DNA of 64,000 bases from JASMTM01 sp046483075. Lineage in GTDB: Bacteria > Thermotogota > Thermotogae > Petrotogales > Kosmotogaceae. The DNA is taken from contig JAWODV010000039.1 of NCBI GenBank assembly GCA_046483075.1, positions 1 through 64,000 on the forward strand, in the 5' to 3' direction. Under the pieces are notes generated by a model that saw nothing but the letters and a program-made list of their open reading frames with translations, had not been told where the DNA came from and did not search any database. The number at the start of each line of letters is the position of its first letter. Position 1 is the first letter of the stretch. The translations under genes were made by a program, and so were the position numbers. Shown here piece by piece: positions 34,651 to 43,936 of this stretch.

Positions 34651-36015
34651 TTATTCTATCATCTCAATACCATCTGAAAGTAAATCTACAGCTGCCTGTC
34701 TATCAACTGTTGAAAGCACACCTATAGCAGCAAAAATGTAATTCTTATCTACACCTTTCTTTACGTCTTTTCTGGGAAGCAATTCATCAGGGTATTTCCT
34801 TGAAAGGATTTCCAAATTATTCATAATTTGCATTTTATATTTTGATCTCGTTAACACCCCACCTGTACCAATCACCTGCTTTATAGCAGTAAGATCTTTA
34901 CCCTCAGCAATCTCAACTCTTCCAAGAGGACCGAAAAGACGTTTTATTCTGCCTGCATGTCTCCTCACTGAAGACTCAAAACAATATCTGGCCAGCCTTG
35001 AAATAAATTGTTCCTGCGCGGGAGTTTTTGGATAAGGTGATATGGTATTTAGAAGGTTTTCTATTTCTGAAAACTCCTGCTTAAGTTGATCAATTCCAAT
35101 ATAGTTGACCACTCTTTCAGCATTAATAAATACTCCAAGATCACCTTCTACCGTTCTCTTTGCCAATGGTTCAGGTGATATCAACATATTTTGAATTTCA
35201 GGATCTCCTCGGGTATAAGAATCAACATCGGTAGTTGCACCACCAATGTCAACAACCATTACATCATTCATGCTTTCGGCAAGTAGTTCTGTAGTCAGCA
35301 TCACCGCTGCCGGTGTCGGGATAATATCTTTGTCTATCGTGGAATATATTTTTTCCATTCCAGGACCTCTGACAATATTTTGAGCAAACACATTTCTAAT
35401 AATTTTTTTTGTGGGCTCTACATTTAGTTGATCAATTCTCGGATAAACATTTTCCGTAATAATTATTGTTTTACCATTTTCTTTAAAAATATCATTTATT
35501 TCATCTTTTGCAGCAATATTGCCAGCATAAACAATTGGAACATCAAGATCTATATGAGATAATTGTCGGGCATTGTGAATTACTGTTTCCATTTCTCCAT
35601 AATCCACTCCACCAGCAAGTAAAATTAATTTCGGGTCAAATTTTTTTATATGTTCGAGATTTTTCCCCCTAATCTTGCCAGCGGTTATATATTGAATCAC
35701 ACCACCAGCTCCTAATGCAGCCTCTCTAGCGGCTTTAACGGTCATATCATATACAAGTCCATGTACAGTAATTTTTAAACCACCTGCAGCACTGCTGGTC
35801 GCCAAAAATGAATTCCATGAAAGCTCTTTCGTTTTAAGTCGCCTTTTTAGCTTATTAAGAGCTCTTTCAATACCAATTGTTACATCGTTTTCATTTACTG
35901 TGGTATATGATTCTCCCTGGGCAAGAAACATTAATCTACCATTTCCACTGGAAGAAAAAGCGGAGAGCACAGTTGTTGTGCTCCCTATTTCTGCAATAAT
36001 ATAATCAACTTTCAT
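34651..36015 (-). CDS. MutL/GlmL-family protein (ASKHA fold)
   Basis: A 454-residue protein of the MutL/GlmL family associated with B12-dependent glutamate and ornithine/lysine mutases. The ASKHA ATPase signs are IIAEIGSTTTVLSAF at the N-terminus, VMVVDIGGATTDVDSY near residue 253, and VIGTGGVLTRS near 390; RRHAGRIKR near 330 is also typical. Members are thought to be ATP-dependent chaperones or reactivating factors for the mutase, but no mutase subunit is encoded in this window. It overlaps the yqeY gene by 1 bp and is the last gene of the lysS run. Confidence 0.85.
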   Translation of the reverse strand: MKVDYIIAEIGSTTTVLSAFSSSGNGRLMFLAQGESYTTVNENDVTIGIERALNKLKRRLKTKELSWNSFLATSSAAGGLKITVHGLVYDMTVKAAREAALGAGGVIQYITAGKIRGKNLEHIKKFDPKLILLAGGVDYGEMETVIHNARQLSHIDLDVPIVYAGNIAAKDEINDIFKENGKTIIITENVYPRIDQLNVEPTKKIIRNVFAQNIVRGPGMEKIYSTIDKDIIPTPAAVMLTTELLAESMNDVMVVDIGGATTDVDSYTRGDPEIQNMLISPEPLAKRTVEGDLGVFINAERVVNYIGIDQLKQEFSEIENLLNTISPYPKTPAQEQFISRLARYCFESSVRRHAGRIKRLFGPLGRVEIAEGKDLTAIKQVIGTGGVLTRSKYKMQIMNNLEILSRKYPDELLPRKDVKKGVDKNYIFAAIGVLSTVDRQAAVDLLSDGIEMIE

Positions 36016-36476
36016 TAACGACTCTCCAACAACTCCCTGACTATTTTATTAACGATCTTTCCATCAGCTTTTCCTTTGACTTTCGGCATAATATTTCTCA
36101 TTACATTTCCAAGATCTGATGGATCTTTGGCGTCTATCTCATCAATTGTTTCAATTGCCAGTTTTCTTATCTCATCTTCAGTTAGCATTTCTGGCATAAA
36201 TTCCTTAAGAATTTCCATTTCTTTTTTTTCCTTTTCGGCAAGTTCTTCTCTATTTGCATTTTCGTATTGTTCTATCGATTCTTTTCTATTCTTAATCTCT
36301 TTCAATATAAAATTCTGAACTATTTCATCGGTAGGTCCTTCTTTTTTTGCCTGTTCAGAAGATGCGAGGTGATTTTTTACAGCTGCTATAACAGATCTTA
36401 TTGTGTTTGCCCGTAAACTGTCTCTACTCTTAAGAGAATTCTTCAATTCATTCTGTAGCTCGTCATATAAATTCAT
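36015..36476 (-). CDS. yqeY: GatB/YqeY-domain protein
   Basis: A 153-residue YqeY-family protein with the typical N-terminal helices (LKNSLKSRDSLRANTIRSV) and C-terminal DPSDLGNVMRNIMPKVKGKADG. The domain resembles the tail of GatB, which contacts tRNA in amidotransferases; the free-standing form is of uncertain function. It lies downstream of lysS in the same transcript. Confidence 0.92.
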   Translation of the reverse strand: MNLYDELQNELKNSLKSRDSLRANTIRSVIAAVKNHLASSEQAKKEGPTDEIVQNFILKEIKNRKESIEQYENANREELAEKEKKEMEILKEFMPEMLTEDEIRKLAIETIDEIDAKDPSDLGNVMRNIMPKVKGKADGKIVNKIVRELLESR

Positions 36477-36493
36477 AGAGCACCTCCAAATGA

Positions 36494-37999
36494 CTACGTT
36501 TTATCATTTTCTACTTCAAATTCTTCTTCTTCAAAGGGTCTTGGCCTTACTAAAGGGAAAGGTATTACATCGCGAATACTTGTAGTATCAGTGACAAGCA
36601 TGAGAATTCTATCCCAACCTATTCCCAATCCTCCTGTTGGAGGCATACCATACTCCAGAGCTCTAATAAAGTCAAGGTCCATCATCTGTGCTTCTTCGTC
36701 TCCACTTTCACGTAGTTCTGATTGTTTCTGGAATCTTTTCAACTGTTCAATAGGATCATTAAGCTCACTGAATGCGTTTCCACATTCCATGCCATAAATA
36801 ACTGGTTCAAAACGTTCAGTTAACCTTTCATCATTTCGATTTCTTTTGGCCAATGGTGAAATAATCTCAGGATGATCCATAACAAAAGTGGGTTGAATAA
36901 TTTCATCTTCTACCAGATCCCATAATTTCTCAACAAGATGACTTCTTTCTTTAAGCTCCGGCATGCTATCGTGATTCTCTAAAATTTCAGTTAGCTTTTC
37001 ATCAGAATCCTCAAGTACATCAGCATCAAGCTTTTCTTTAATAAAATCAACAAATTTTACCCTTCTCCATGGTGTAGAAAAATCAATTTCTTTGTTCTGG
37101 TATGTAATTTTTTTGGTACCCATAAGCTTTTCAACAACAGTACTGATTAATTCTTCTGTTAATACCATTATGTCTTTGTAATCGGCATAGGCTTGATAAA
37201 GTTCCATCATAGTAAACTCGGGATGATGCTTGTAAGACATGCCTTCATTACGAAAATTCTTTCCTATTTCATATACCTTTTCCATGCCTCCAACAAGATA
37301 GCGTTTTAAATATAATTCAAGAGAAATTCTTAGATACATATCCACATCGAAAAGATTAATATGTGTTACAAAGGGTTTTGCAGAAGCCCCACCTGTTACG
37401 GATTCCAATATAGGTGTTTGTACTTCTATAAAACCTCTATCGTTTAGAAATTCTCTTATGTATCTCATCATCTCAAACCGCATTCTTACCCTTTTTAGTG
37501 CTTTGTCATTTGACAGCATTTCGACATACCTTTGACGATAAATAATCTCTTTATCTTTTAGGCCATGCCACTTTTCAGGAAGCGTACGGATTGCCTTTGT
37601 TAAAATCTGAAATTCTCTTACAAAAATTGAAAGTTCTCCAGTATGGGTTTTAAAAGGGAAGCCTTCTATTCCAACAAAATCTCCAAGACTTGTGTATTTC
37701 TTAAAATTATTGAAAGCTTCTTCTCCGATTTCATTCTTTCTAATATACGCCTGTGTTCTTCCCGTTTCATCTTTAATTACAAAAAAAGATGATTTACCGT
37801 GATGTCTTAAAGCCATTACCCTGCCAGCCATGGTTACATTTTCATCTTCAAGTGTTTCAGAGGTTTTTAGCTCTTTATACCTTTCCAGAACATCTTCAGC
37901 ATTATCTTTTTTTTCGAAATTATAAGGGTATGGGTCAATTTCTTTTGATCTCATTTCTTCTATTTCGGATAATTTGTGATGTCTAATTTCTTCATTCAT
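36494..37999 (-). CDS. lysS: lysyl-tRNA synthetase, class II
   Basis: A 501-residue class II LysRS: N-terminal OB-fold anticodon domain (VTMAGRVMALRHHGKSSFFVIKD near residue 55), motif 1 FIEVQTPIL near 190, motif 2 FRNEGMSYKHHPEFTMMELY near 260, motif 3 GLGIGWDRILML near 468. It charges tRNA-Lys in the cytosol. Gap of 18 bp to greA upstream, 17 bp to yqeY downstream. Confidence 0.98.
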   Translation of the reverse strand: MNEEIRHHKLSEIEEMRSKEIDPYPYNFEKKDNAEDVLERYKELKTSETLEDENVTMAGRVMALRHHGKSSFFVIKDETGRTQAYIRKNEIGEEAFNNFKKYTSLGDFVGIEGFPFKTHTGELSIFVREFQILTKAIRTLPEKWHGLKDKEIIYRQRYVEMLSNDKALKRVRMRFEMMRYIREFLNDRGFIEVQTPILESVTGGASAKPFVTHINLFDVDMYLRISLELYLKRYLVGGMEKVYEIGKNFRNEGMSYKHHPEFTMMELYQAYADYKDIMVLTEELISTVVEKLMGTKKITYQNKEIDFSTPWRRVKFVDFIKEKLDADVLEDSDEKLTEILENHDSMPELKERSHLVEKLWDLVEDEIIQPTFVMDHPEIISPLAKRNRNDERLTERFEPVIYGMECGNAFSELNDPIEQLKRFQKQSELRESGDEEAQMMDLDFIRALEYGMPPTGGLGIGWDRILMLVTDTTSIRDVIPFPLVRPRPFEEEEFEVENDKT

Positions 38000-38017
38000 T
38001 CAAAAAACTCCTCCCGT

Positions 38018-38494
38018 TCATTTTTCAATAGAAAGTATCTGATATTTCACCAGGCCAGAAGGTGTTTTTACTGTAATTTTTTCACCAACGCTTCTATCCA
38101 TTATTGACCTTCCAATTGGAGATTCAGCACTTATCTTATTTTTAAAGACATTTGCTTCGTGAGAATTAACAAGTTGAAATTCCTTTTTTTCGTTGGTTTT
38201 AAAGTTCTGCACAACAACTTTTGAACCCAGTTTAACTGTTTTGCCATCGCCTTCATCTTCAATAACCTCAGCGTTATTTAATATATTCTCTAACTCTTTG
38301 ATGCGACTATCAATTCTGCCCTGCTCGTTTTTCGCTTCATCATATTCACTGTTTTCACTAAGATCGCCAAGTTCTCTGGCTTCCTTTATTCTTTCTGCAA
38401 TTTCATACATGAGTTTTTTTCTCAACGTATTAAGTTCGTCTTTTAGATTTTCGTAACCCTCTTTGGTTAAATATATTACGTCATTCTTTGCCAT
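38018..38494 (-). CDS. greA: transcription elongation factor GreA
   Basis: A 158-residue GreA: N-terminal coiled coil (residues 10-75, with ARELGDLSENSEYDEAK near 42 whose acidic tip enters the polymerase channel) and C-terminal FKBP-like domain (SPIGRSIMDRSVGE). It rescues backtracked RNA polymerase by stimulating transcript cleavage. Confidence 0.97.
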   Translation of the reverse strand: MAKNDVIYLTKEGYENLKDELNTLRKKLMYEIAERIKEARELGDLSENSEYDEAKNEQGRIDSRIKELENILNNAEVIEDEGDGKTVKLGSKVVVQNFKTNEKKEFQLVNSHEANVFKNKISAESPIGRSIMDRSVGEKITVKTPSGLVKYQILSIEK

Positions 38495-38507
38495 TCATAT
38501 CCCTCCA

Positions 38508-38972
38508 TTACCGATTCTTTAATTCATCCTTTAGTTCACCAATTATATCCATAAAATGATCTAAATCTCTGAACTCTTTGTAAACTGATGCGTATCTGAC
38601 ATAGGCGACACGATCTTTTTTCTTAAGCGTTTCCATAACAAATTCACCGATTTCATGCGATTCTATCTCCGTTTTTCCTTCTCGAATTATCTCATTTTCA
38701 ATCTCTCCAGTCAAATGCTCCATCTCTTCCGGAGTAACTGGACGTTTTTCACATGCTTTAACAATGCCTCCAAGTATTTTACCTCTATCAAAATTCTGTT
38801 TTGTTCCATCCTTTTTGATGACAAAAATTGGTCTTCGTTCAAAACGTTCGTAGGTGGTGAACCTACCTTTACAACGTTCGCATTCTCTTCTTCGTCTTAC
38901 AACACTGTCATTATCTGTAAGGCGTGTATCTATTACTCGTGTAACTGCGTGACTGCAAAAAGGGCATTTCAT
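38508..38972 (-). CDS. nrdR: NrdR, ribonucleotide reductase repressor
   Basis: A 154-residue NrdR with the zinc ribbon MKCPFCSH and RRRECERCKGRFTTYE (residues 1-45) and an ATP-cone domain (FVIKKDGTKQNFDRGKI). It represses ribonucleotide reductase genes according to the dATP/ATP ratio. It overlaps whiA by 4 bp. Confidence 0.97.
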   Translation of the reverse strand: MKCPFCSHAVTRVIDTRLTDNDSVVRRRRECERCKGRFTTYERFERRPIFVIKKDGTKQNFDRGKILGGIVKACEKRPVTPEEMEHLTGEIENEIIREGKTEIESHEIGEFVMETLKKKDRVAYVRYASVYKEFRDLDHFMDIIGELKDELKNR

Positions 38973-39898
38973 TGTTCTTCCTCCAATTCAGCAGCAATTT
39001 TTTTAATCTTCTTCAGCCTGTTGTAAACCTCAGATTTTGTCATAGGAGGATCCACTAACTCTCCTAGTTCCCTCAAAGAAAGATATTCATATTTCAATCT
39101 AAGCCTGGCCAGTTTTAAAAGTTCCTTATCAAGTCTATCAAGTCCAATTGTTTTATCTATTATACGTATCGCTTTAACTTGAGATGCCATAGCCTGACCC
39201 GATTTATTAGCATTTGCGGTGATGAAATTCAGTGTCCTGCTAACATTTCCTCTAATCTGTCGCACCTCAACTGTTCTTAAAAGTAGCGATACAATATTAT
39301 GGGCTTCCATCAATGATAAAAACTCAATTATTGTCCTGGCTGATTTCATATAGAATTTAAAGTGACTTCTAACCGGAACATATCCCGATTTGATGTTGAA
39401 AGAATCCCATAGTTGCTTTTGCAACCTCTCTATGAACTTTTTGCTGGTATCAAGTGTGATCTCAAGATGGTATCCCTTCGAGGGATCTATTATTGAACCA
39501 CCTGCCAGATATAATCCTCTTAAAAAAGCTCCAAAATATGCTGGATCTTCTTTTACAAAATCAGGTAAATCATTGTCTGTTATTGATATGTTTGCTTTGT
39601 TAAGAAGTCTATCTACCTCTTCATATTCAAATGATAATTCTCCACCCTTTCTATGATTAAAACGTTTCTCTTCGGTTATTTGACCTTCATACATCTTTAT
39701 TTGAAGTTTTTTTGCCAATATATAGAGTCTCTTTAGTGCACTCATTGTTGAAAGGTAAATTGTAAGATATCTCTTCTTATCTCTAATTAAAAGGTTTCCT
39801 CTTGATTTTACAAACCCCAAAAACTCTGATTTGACCTCAAGAAGGTCATTTACTGTTGTGTGACTTAATTCATCTCTAAGCTTATCCGAAAAACTCAT
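38969..39898 (-). CDS. whiA: WhiA-family DNA-binding protein
   Basis: A 309-residue WhiA: an N-terminal domain related to LAGLIDADG nucleases but without activity (AFLRGLYLAGGSIIDP near residue 120), and a C-terminal helix-turn-helix (LGELVDPPMTKSEVYNRLKK). In Gram-positives it affects cell division and sporulation. Start: ATG at 39898 with GCGGAG ten bases upstream; the longer frame begins at a TTG at 39916 overlapping yvcK more deeply. The rapZ-yvcK-whiA order is as in Firmicutes and other Thermotogota. Confidence 0.93.
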   Translation of the reverse strand: MSFSDKLRDELSHTTVNDLLEVKSEFLGFVKSRGNLLIRDKKRYLTIYLSTMSALKRLYILAKKLQIKMYEGQITEEKRFNHRKGGELSFEYEEVDRLLNKANISITDNDLPDFVKEDPAYFGAFLRGLYLAGGSIIDPSKGYHLEITLDTSKKFIERLQKQLWDSFNIKSGYVPVRSHFKFYMKSARTIIEFLSLMEAHNIVSLLLRTVEVRQIRGNVSRTLNFITANANKSGQAMASQVKAIRIIDKTIGLDRLDKELLKLARLRLKYEYLSLRELGELVDPPMTKSEVYNRLKKIKKIAAELEEEQ

Positions 39899-39905
39899 TA
39901 TTTCT

Positions 39906-40865
39906 CTACTCCGCAATTCCTAGAATTCTGGCAATTTGAAATACTGACGATTCTGAATGCCTCAACACTAACTTTTTTCCATTTGCTTCCAGCTGCTTTT
40001 CTTCAAAGTCTTCTATCCTGATAACTCTGTTGTCGCATTCCATGTCATTTTTCACAGGTATAGCTCCACTTTTCTTGTACTTTTCAAAGATTTCAGGTTC
40101 CATTTTTTCAAGATTTGACAGATCTACCCAAAAAATCTTATCAAGTATAACACTCGAATATTTTTCAACTTCCAGCACATGTTGCTTAAGGGAAAAATTA
40201 TTTGTTTCACCGGGTTGGGTCATGAGATTTGAGATATATGCCTTTTTTCCTTTGCTTTTTTGCAAAGCTTGTGGAACTCCCTCAACAAGAAAATTGCTTA
40301 TTATACTTGTAAAAAGACTACCCGGACCAAAAATTATATAGTCTGCATTTTCTATTGCCTCTACCACTTCCGGTAACGCTTTGACAGTTCTGTCAAGTCT
40401 CAATTCTTTAGGAGAACAGCCTTTTTTACTAATATTTGTTTCACCTTTCAATATAGTACCATCATTAAATGTACCTACCAAATGAATTAGTGCATCAGCC
40501 ACGGGAAGAACATTTCCTCTTATTCTTAGCAGTTTGGAGGCTGCTGCAACTGCTTCAGGGAAACTCCCTTCCATCTCAGTAAGGCCCGCCAAAATTAAAT
40601 TACCCAGAGAGTGTTTCAGTAACTTATCCGATTTAAATCGATAACTAAACACTTTTGACAAAAGGTTTTCATCATCTGCAAGTGCCAAAAGATTGTTTCT
40701 TATATCACCGGGTGGCGGCATTCCAAGATCTTCTCTCAAACGTCCCGAGCTACCTCCGTCGTCAGTAATTGTCACCACAAAAGTCAGATTTACAGAAAGC
40801 GTTTTTAATACACGTCCAAAGGTGCTTAAACCTGTACCACCGCCAATAACAACTACTTCTGACAT
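39906..40865 (-). CDS. yvcK: YvcK/GlmR-family gluconeogenesis and morphology factor
   Basis: A 319-residue protein of the CofD-like fold: VVVIGGGTGLSTFGRVLK at the N-terminus, VTITDDGGSSGRLRE near 33, PGDIRNNLLAL near 52, and YIIFGPGSLFTSII near 183. YvcK binds UDP-GlcNAc and affects cell-wall precursor supply. It lies 2 bp after rapZ. Confidence 0.95.
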   Translation of the reverse strand: MSEVVVIGGGTGLSTFGRVLKTLSVNLTFVVTITDDGGSSGRLREDLGMPPPGDIRNNLLALADDENLLSKVFSYRFKSDKLLKHSLGNLILAGLTEMEGSFPEAVAAASKLLRIRGNVLPVADALIHLVGTFNDGTILKGETNISKKGCSPKELRLDRTVKALPEVVEAIENADYIIFGPGSLFTSIISNFLVEGVPQALQKSKGKKAYISNLMTQPGETNNFSLKQHVLEVEKYSSVILDKIFWVDLSNLEKMEPEIFEKYKKSGAIPVKNDMECDNRVIRIEDFEEKQLEANGKKLVLRHSESSVFQIARILGIAE

Positions 40866-40867
40866 AT

Positions 40868-41737
40868 TTACAACTCCCTGTGATGGAGAATTATATCAAC
40901 ATTATCTCCAACGGTATTTCCCAGTTCAGCATAGATTTTTTCCGCTACATAAACCGATCTATGTTTTCCACCAGTACAGCCTATTGCCGCTTTAAGCTGA
41001 TTTCTACCTGTACTACTAAATTCCGAAAGTGTTGTTTTTATAACCAAAATAACTGATTTCATATATTTATTTAAAACTTTTGATTTCTCAAGAAAGTCCC
41101 TAATTCTGGGATCCTTACCGGTTAAATCTGCTAACTTCGGTATATAAAATGGATTTGACAGGAATCTTACATCAAAAACAAGATTGGCATCTGTTGGTAT
41201 GCCATAACCATAGCTAAAACTTTCAATAATCAATCTTATTGGAGGAATTTCGCTTTTCGACGGCTGAATTATTCTCAAAATATGATTTTTAAAATCTTGA
41301 ATTTCAAGATTGGAAGTGTTTAAAACCAGGTTAGCTTCTTTCATTAACGGTGCCATGAGCTGCCGCTCTTTTTCAATGCCTTCTTTTAAAGAATAATTTT
41401 TTGAAAGTGGGTGAGCTCTTCGGGTTTTTCTGTATCTATACATGATAATATCATCATCAGCATCAAGGAATATTATTTTAGTTGTAAGGGTTTCGTTAAG
41501 CTGCTTAATCTGTTTAATAATTTCTTCGGAACTTCCAAATTTCATAATTACTCTAACATCAATCACAATAGCAAGGCTATCAAGTTTTGATTCAACTAAA
41601 ACAGAAACAAAATCCTTTATAACAGTCGGGGGTACATTATCAACACAAAAAATTCCAAAATCTTCAAGTATTCTTAGAGCAGATGTTTTACCTGCTCCAG
41701 ACATTCCCGTTATTACCAACAATTCACTTTTTTTCAT
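40868..41737 (-). CDS. rapZ: RapZ/YvcJ-family nucleotide-binding protein
   Basis: A 289-residue P-loop protein: VITGMSGAGKTSALRILED near residue 8, IDVRVIMKF near 59, and the C-terminal domain with DVRFLSNPFYIP near 190 and AIGCTGGKHRSVYVAE near 251, the region that binds RNA or GlcN6P-linked ligands in RapZ. It binds ATP/GTP; its exact role outside enterobacteria is unclear. Confidence 0.95.
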   Translation of the reverse strand: MKKSELLVITGMSGAGKTSALRILEDFGIFCVDNVPPTVIKDFVSVLVESKLDSLAIVIDVRVIMKFGSSEEIIKQIKQLNETLTTKIIFLDADDDIIMYRYRKTRRAHPLSKNYSLKEGIEKERQLMAPLMKEANLVLNTSNLEIQDFKNHILRIIQPSKSEIPPIRLIIESFSYGYGIPTDANLVFDVRFLSNPFYIPKLADLTGKDPRIRDFLEKSKVLNKYMKSVILVIKTTLSEFSSTGRNQLKAAIGCTGGKHRSVYVAEKIYAELGNTVGDNVDIILHHREL

Positions 41738-41743
41738 ATATTT

Positions 41744-42565
41744 TCACCCAGCATTAATATTCAAACCGGCACTATTTTCCTCCACTTTTCTAACAGGATA
41801 TGACAGCAAATTCCTGTCAATCTTTGCAAGCTGCTCTTTAAACATTTCGGGGTCACCGGTAACATAGAATTCCGTTTCAACCTCTGAATCTTCATCCACA
41901 TTAAGTAACTGCTTGAATTGTTCTGAAAGGTAAATGGACGGGTCATCAATTATGACTTTTCTTCCCAAAAATTCACTAATAGTCTCTTTTAAAAAGGGAT
42001 AATGAGTACACCCAAGTATCAATCTGTCAATCCCGGTATCTTTGATTTCACTCAGATAGAAAGAAACAATTCTCTCAACAAGCTTACCCTCCCATAAACC
42101 TTCTTCTACCATTGGTACAAAAAGAGGGCATGCTTTTTGGTGAACGTTTTTAATTTGCTCAAGGGTAATAAGTTTTCTCAAGTAAACTGACCTTCTAACA
42201 GTAGTTTCTGTTCCAATTATCGCAATATTGTTCTTATCAGATAGCATATTCGAAAGGAAATTAACAGTACTATCAATTACACTGACGTAATCCACGCCCA
42301 ATGATTTTTTCTCTTCATCGATAAGGATGGAATCTGAAGTATTACAAGCGCAAATGATACAGGAAACATCACTCCTAACAAGAAAAGCCAAAATATTTTT
42401 AATATATCCATGCAATAACCTTTTAGGTTTAGAACCATATGGAACGTGTGCTGTATCTGCAACATATATAAAATCCACACCTTTTATGTCACTATTCATA
42501 AGTTCTTTTAGAACTGTTATACCACCAATCCCAGAATCAAAGATCCCTATCCTTTTTTTTGCCAA
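41744..42565 (-). CDS. murI: glutamate racemase
   Basis: About 273 residues, giving D-glutamate for peptidoglycan. Motifs: IGIFDSGIGGITVL at the start, YVADTAHVPYGSK near 35, CIICACNTSDS near 70 with the first catalytic Cys, and RLILGCTHYPFLKE near 183 with the second. The open frame reaches an ATG at 42604 inside zapA; AGAGGAC lies ten bases before a TTG at 42565, which also gives the usual short N-terminus, so I place the start there. GTG at 42574 is a second option. Confidence 0.94.
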   Translation of the reverse strand: MAKKRIGIFDSGIGGITVLKELMNSDIKGVDFIYVADTAHVPYGSKPKRLLHGYIKNILAFLVRSDVSCIICACNTSDSILIDEEKKSLGVDYVSVIDSTVNFLSNMLSDKNNIAIIGTETTVRRSVYLRKLITLEQIKNVHQKACPLFVPMVEEGLWEGKLVERIVSFYLSEIKDTGIDRLILGCTHYPFLKETISEFLGRKVIIDDPSIYLSEQFKQLLNVDEDSEVETEFYVTGDPEMFKEQLAKIDRNLLSYPVRKVEENSAGLNINAG

Positions 42566-42836
42566 TTTTTCCACGTCCTCTGTTAAGCTCAGACAATACA
42601 TCATTATACTTTTCTTTTAATCTCTGTAACTCACTTTCAGTTTTTATTAACTCCCCAACTTTGTTAACCAGTATACCTGTTATAATCTTTTCAAATCCTA
42701 CATTTGTAGAATTCTTTTCAAGCAGTTCGTATTCTCTTTGTATTTCGCCGAATACTTTGTCAACGAATTCATCGGGATCAGTTGTAAGAAACTCAAATTC
42801 TTTATCACCCAGTTTTAATTTTACATACCTTCTCAT
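42537..42836 (-). CDS. zapA: ZapA-like cell division protein
   Basis: A 99-residue protein with the ZapA pattern: an N-terminal globular head (VKLKLGDKEFEFLTTDPDEFVDKVF) and a long C-terminal helix (residues 30-90). ZapA cross-links FtsZ filaments. It overlaps the coiled-coil gene upstream by 4 bp and murI downstream. The basic tail GRGKIGKKKDRDL is unusual and overlaps the murI start region. Confidence 0.8.
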   Translation of the reverse strand: MRRYVKLKLGDKEFEFLTTDPDEFVDKVFGEIQREYELLEKNSTNVGFEKIITGILVNKVGELIKTESELQRLKEKYNDVLSELNRGRGKIGKKKDRDL

Positions 42837-43081
42837 GTTGTTTCTCCTTCTTTGGTTCTCACTTTATCTAAACTGTCTTTTACTCTTTCTATTAAGTTTT
42901 CAAGGACTTCGCTTTCTTCTTTAAGTTTGTTTTCAAGGTCTTTAACTCTGTTTTCAAGGTCTTCATTTTTCTTTTCCTGTTCTTCCAGTTGATTCCACAG
43001 CTGAATATTCTCTTTGTTAATTTTTCGAAACTCTTCAACAAGTTTGTCTACTACATGTTCAAGCTGCTGAGATACTTCCAT
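42833..43081 (-). CDS. short coiled-coil protein, ZapB-like
   Basis: An 82-residue, almost wholly coiled-coil protein rich in Glu, Lys, Leu and Asn (residues 5-75, with heptads such as LENRVKDLENKLKEE). Start: ATG at 43081 preceded by GGGGGTGA; the longer GTG start at 43090 overlaps that site. Size, coiled coil and place before zapA suggest a ZapB-like division factor, but coiled coils are hard to classify. A TATAAT at 43110-43105 on the minus strand may be the -10 of this gene run. Confidence 0.7.
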   Translation of the reverse strand: MEVSQQLEHVVDKLVEEFRKINKENIQLWNQLEEQEKKNEDLENRVKDLENKLKEESEVLENLIERVKDSLDKVRTKEGETT

Positions 43082-43133
43082 AAAATTCACCCCCTTGTCT
43101 AAAAATTATAGCATTGAAAGTTATAATATAAAA

Positions 43134-43163
43134 TAAAAAAGGAACCGCATAAGCGGTCCCTTT
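43134..43163 (-). terminator. rho-independent terminator after tpi
   Basis: On the minus strand GGGACCGC (43160-43153), loop TTAT, GCGGTTCC (43148-43141), then a run of T. It lies 12 bases after the tpi stop codon and closes the dnaX-gapA-pgk-tpi transcript. Confidence 0.85.
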
Positions 43164-43174
43164 AAAAAAACCTT

Positions 43175-43936
43175 TTATACGTATTTCTTAGATATTGAAA
43201 CCAGCTCCATAAAACTATCTTTAAGGCTGGCTCCTCCAATTAATCCTCCATCAATGTTTGGCATTTTTACTAGACTATCCATATTATTGGGTTTAATACT
43301 ACCACCATATAACAATCTTATTTTATCACTCAAATCTTCCCCGTACATTTCTCCAAGAAGTCTTCTTATATATCCCATGGCTGAATCCGCTTGTTCGGGC
43401 TTCGCGACTTTTCCTGTACCAATTGCCCATACAGGTTCATAGGCAATCAACATTTTTTCTACAGATGACTTCTCAATATCTTTCAAGCCCTTTCTTATCT
43501 GTCTCTCTAAAACATTATTTGTCAAATCTAATTCTCTTTCTTCCAGGGTTTCGCCTATACAAAAAATAGGTATTAATCCAGCTTCAAGGGTAGCAATTAT
43601 CTTTTTGTTTATCCATGAATCCGATTCTTCAAAAATATGTCGGCGTTCAGAATGTCCAATAATCACATGTGTTATTTTGAGATCTTTTAGCATATCAAGA
43701 GAAATTTCTCCGGTATATGCCCCGCTTTTTTCCTCATGAATATTTTGTGCTCCAACTATAACGTTTGTATCTTTAAGTACCTCAATAACGAATGGTAAAT
43801 CAATAGCTGGGGGACAAACTATTATGTCAATTTGCTCTTCATTTCCAACAGATGACGCTATATGACCAGCGAATAGCTTCGCTTCAGTTGGAGTCTTATT
43901 CATTTTCCAGTTTCCAGCAACTGTTAGCTTTCTAAG
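43175..43936 (-). CDS. tpiA: triosephosphate isomerase domain, no start codon, expressed by -1 frameshift from pgk
   Basis: A complete triosephosphate isomerase of about 253 residues in the -1 frame of pgk. Motifs: VAGNWKMN (substrate-binding Asn and Lys), IIGHSERRHIF (catalytic His), IAYEPVWAIGTGK (catalytic Glu) and LYGGSIKPNN (phosphate loop). The first ATG in frame, 43903, lies inside NWKMNK and would remove the catalytic Asn and Lys. Upstream the frame reads LRKLTVAGNWKM with no ATG, GTG or TTG and no ribosome binding site, back into the slippery A run of pgk. It must therefore be made by frameshifting as a PGK-TPI fusion. Confidence 0.93.
   Translation of the reverse strand, partial: LRKLTVAGNWKMNKTPTEAKLFAGHIASSVGNEEQIDIIVCPPAIDLPFVIEVLKDTNVIVGAQNIHEEKSGAYTGEISLDMLKDLKITHVIIGHSERRHIFEESDSWINKKIIATLEAGLIPIFCIGETLEERELDLTNNVLERQIRKGLKDIEKSSVEKMLIAYEPVWAIGTGKVAKPEQADSAMGYIRRLLGEMYGEDLSDKIRLLYGGSIKPNNMDSLVKMPNIDGGLIGGASLKDSFMELVSISKKYV

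Noticed and set aside
43175..43903. tpi starting at the ATG 43903
   Set aside because: This would remove the Asn and Lys of VAGNWKMN that are needed for catalysis, and no ribosome binding site precedes that ATG.
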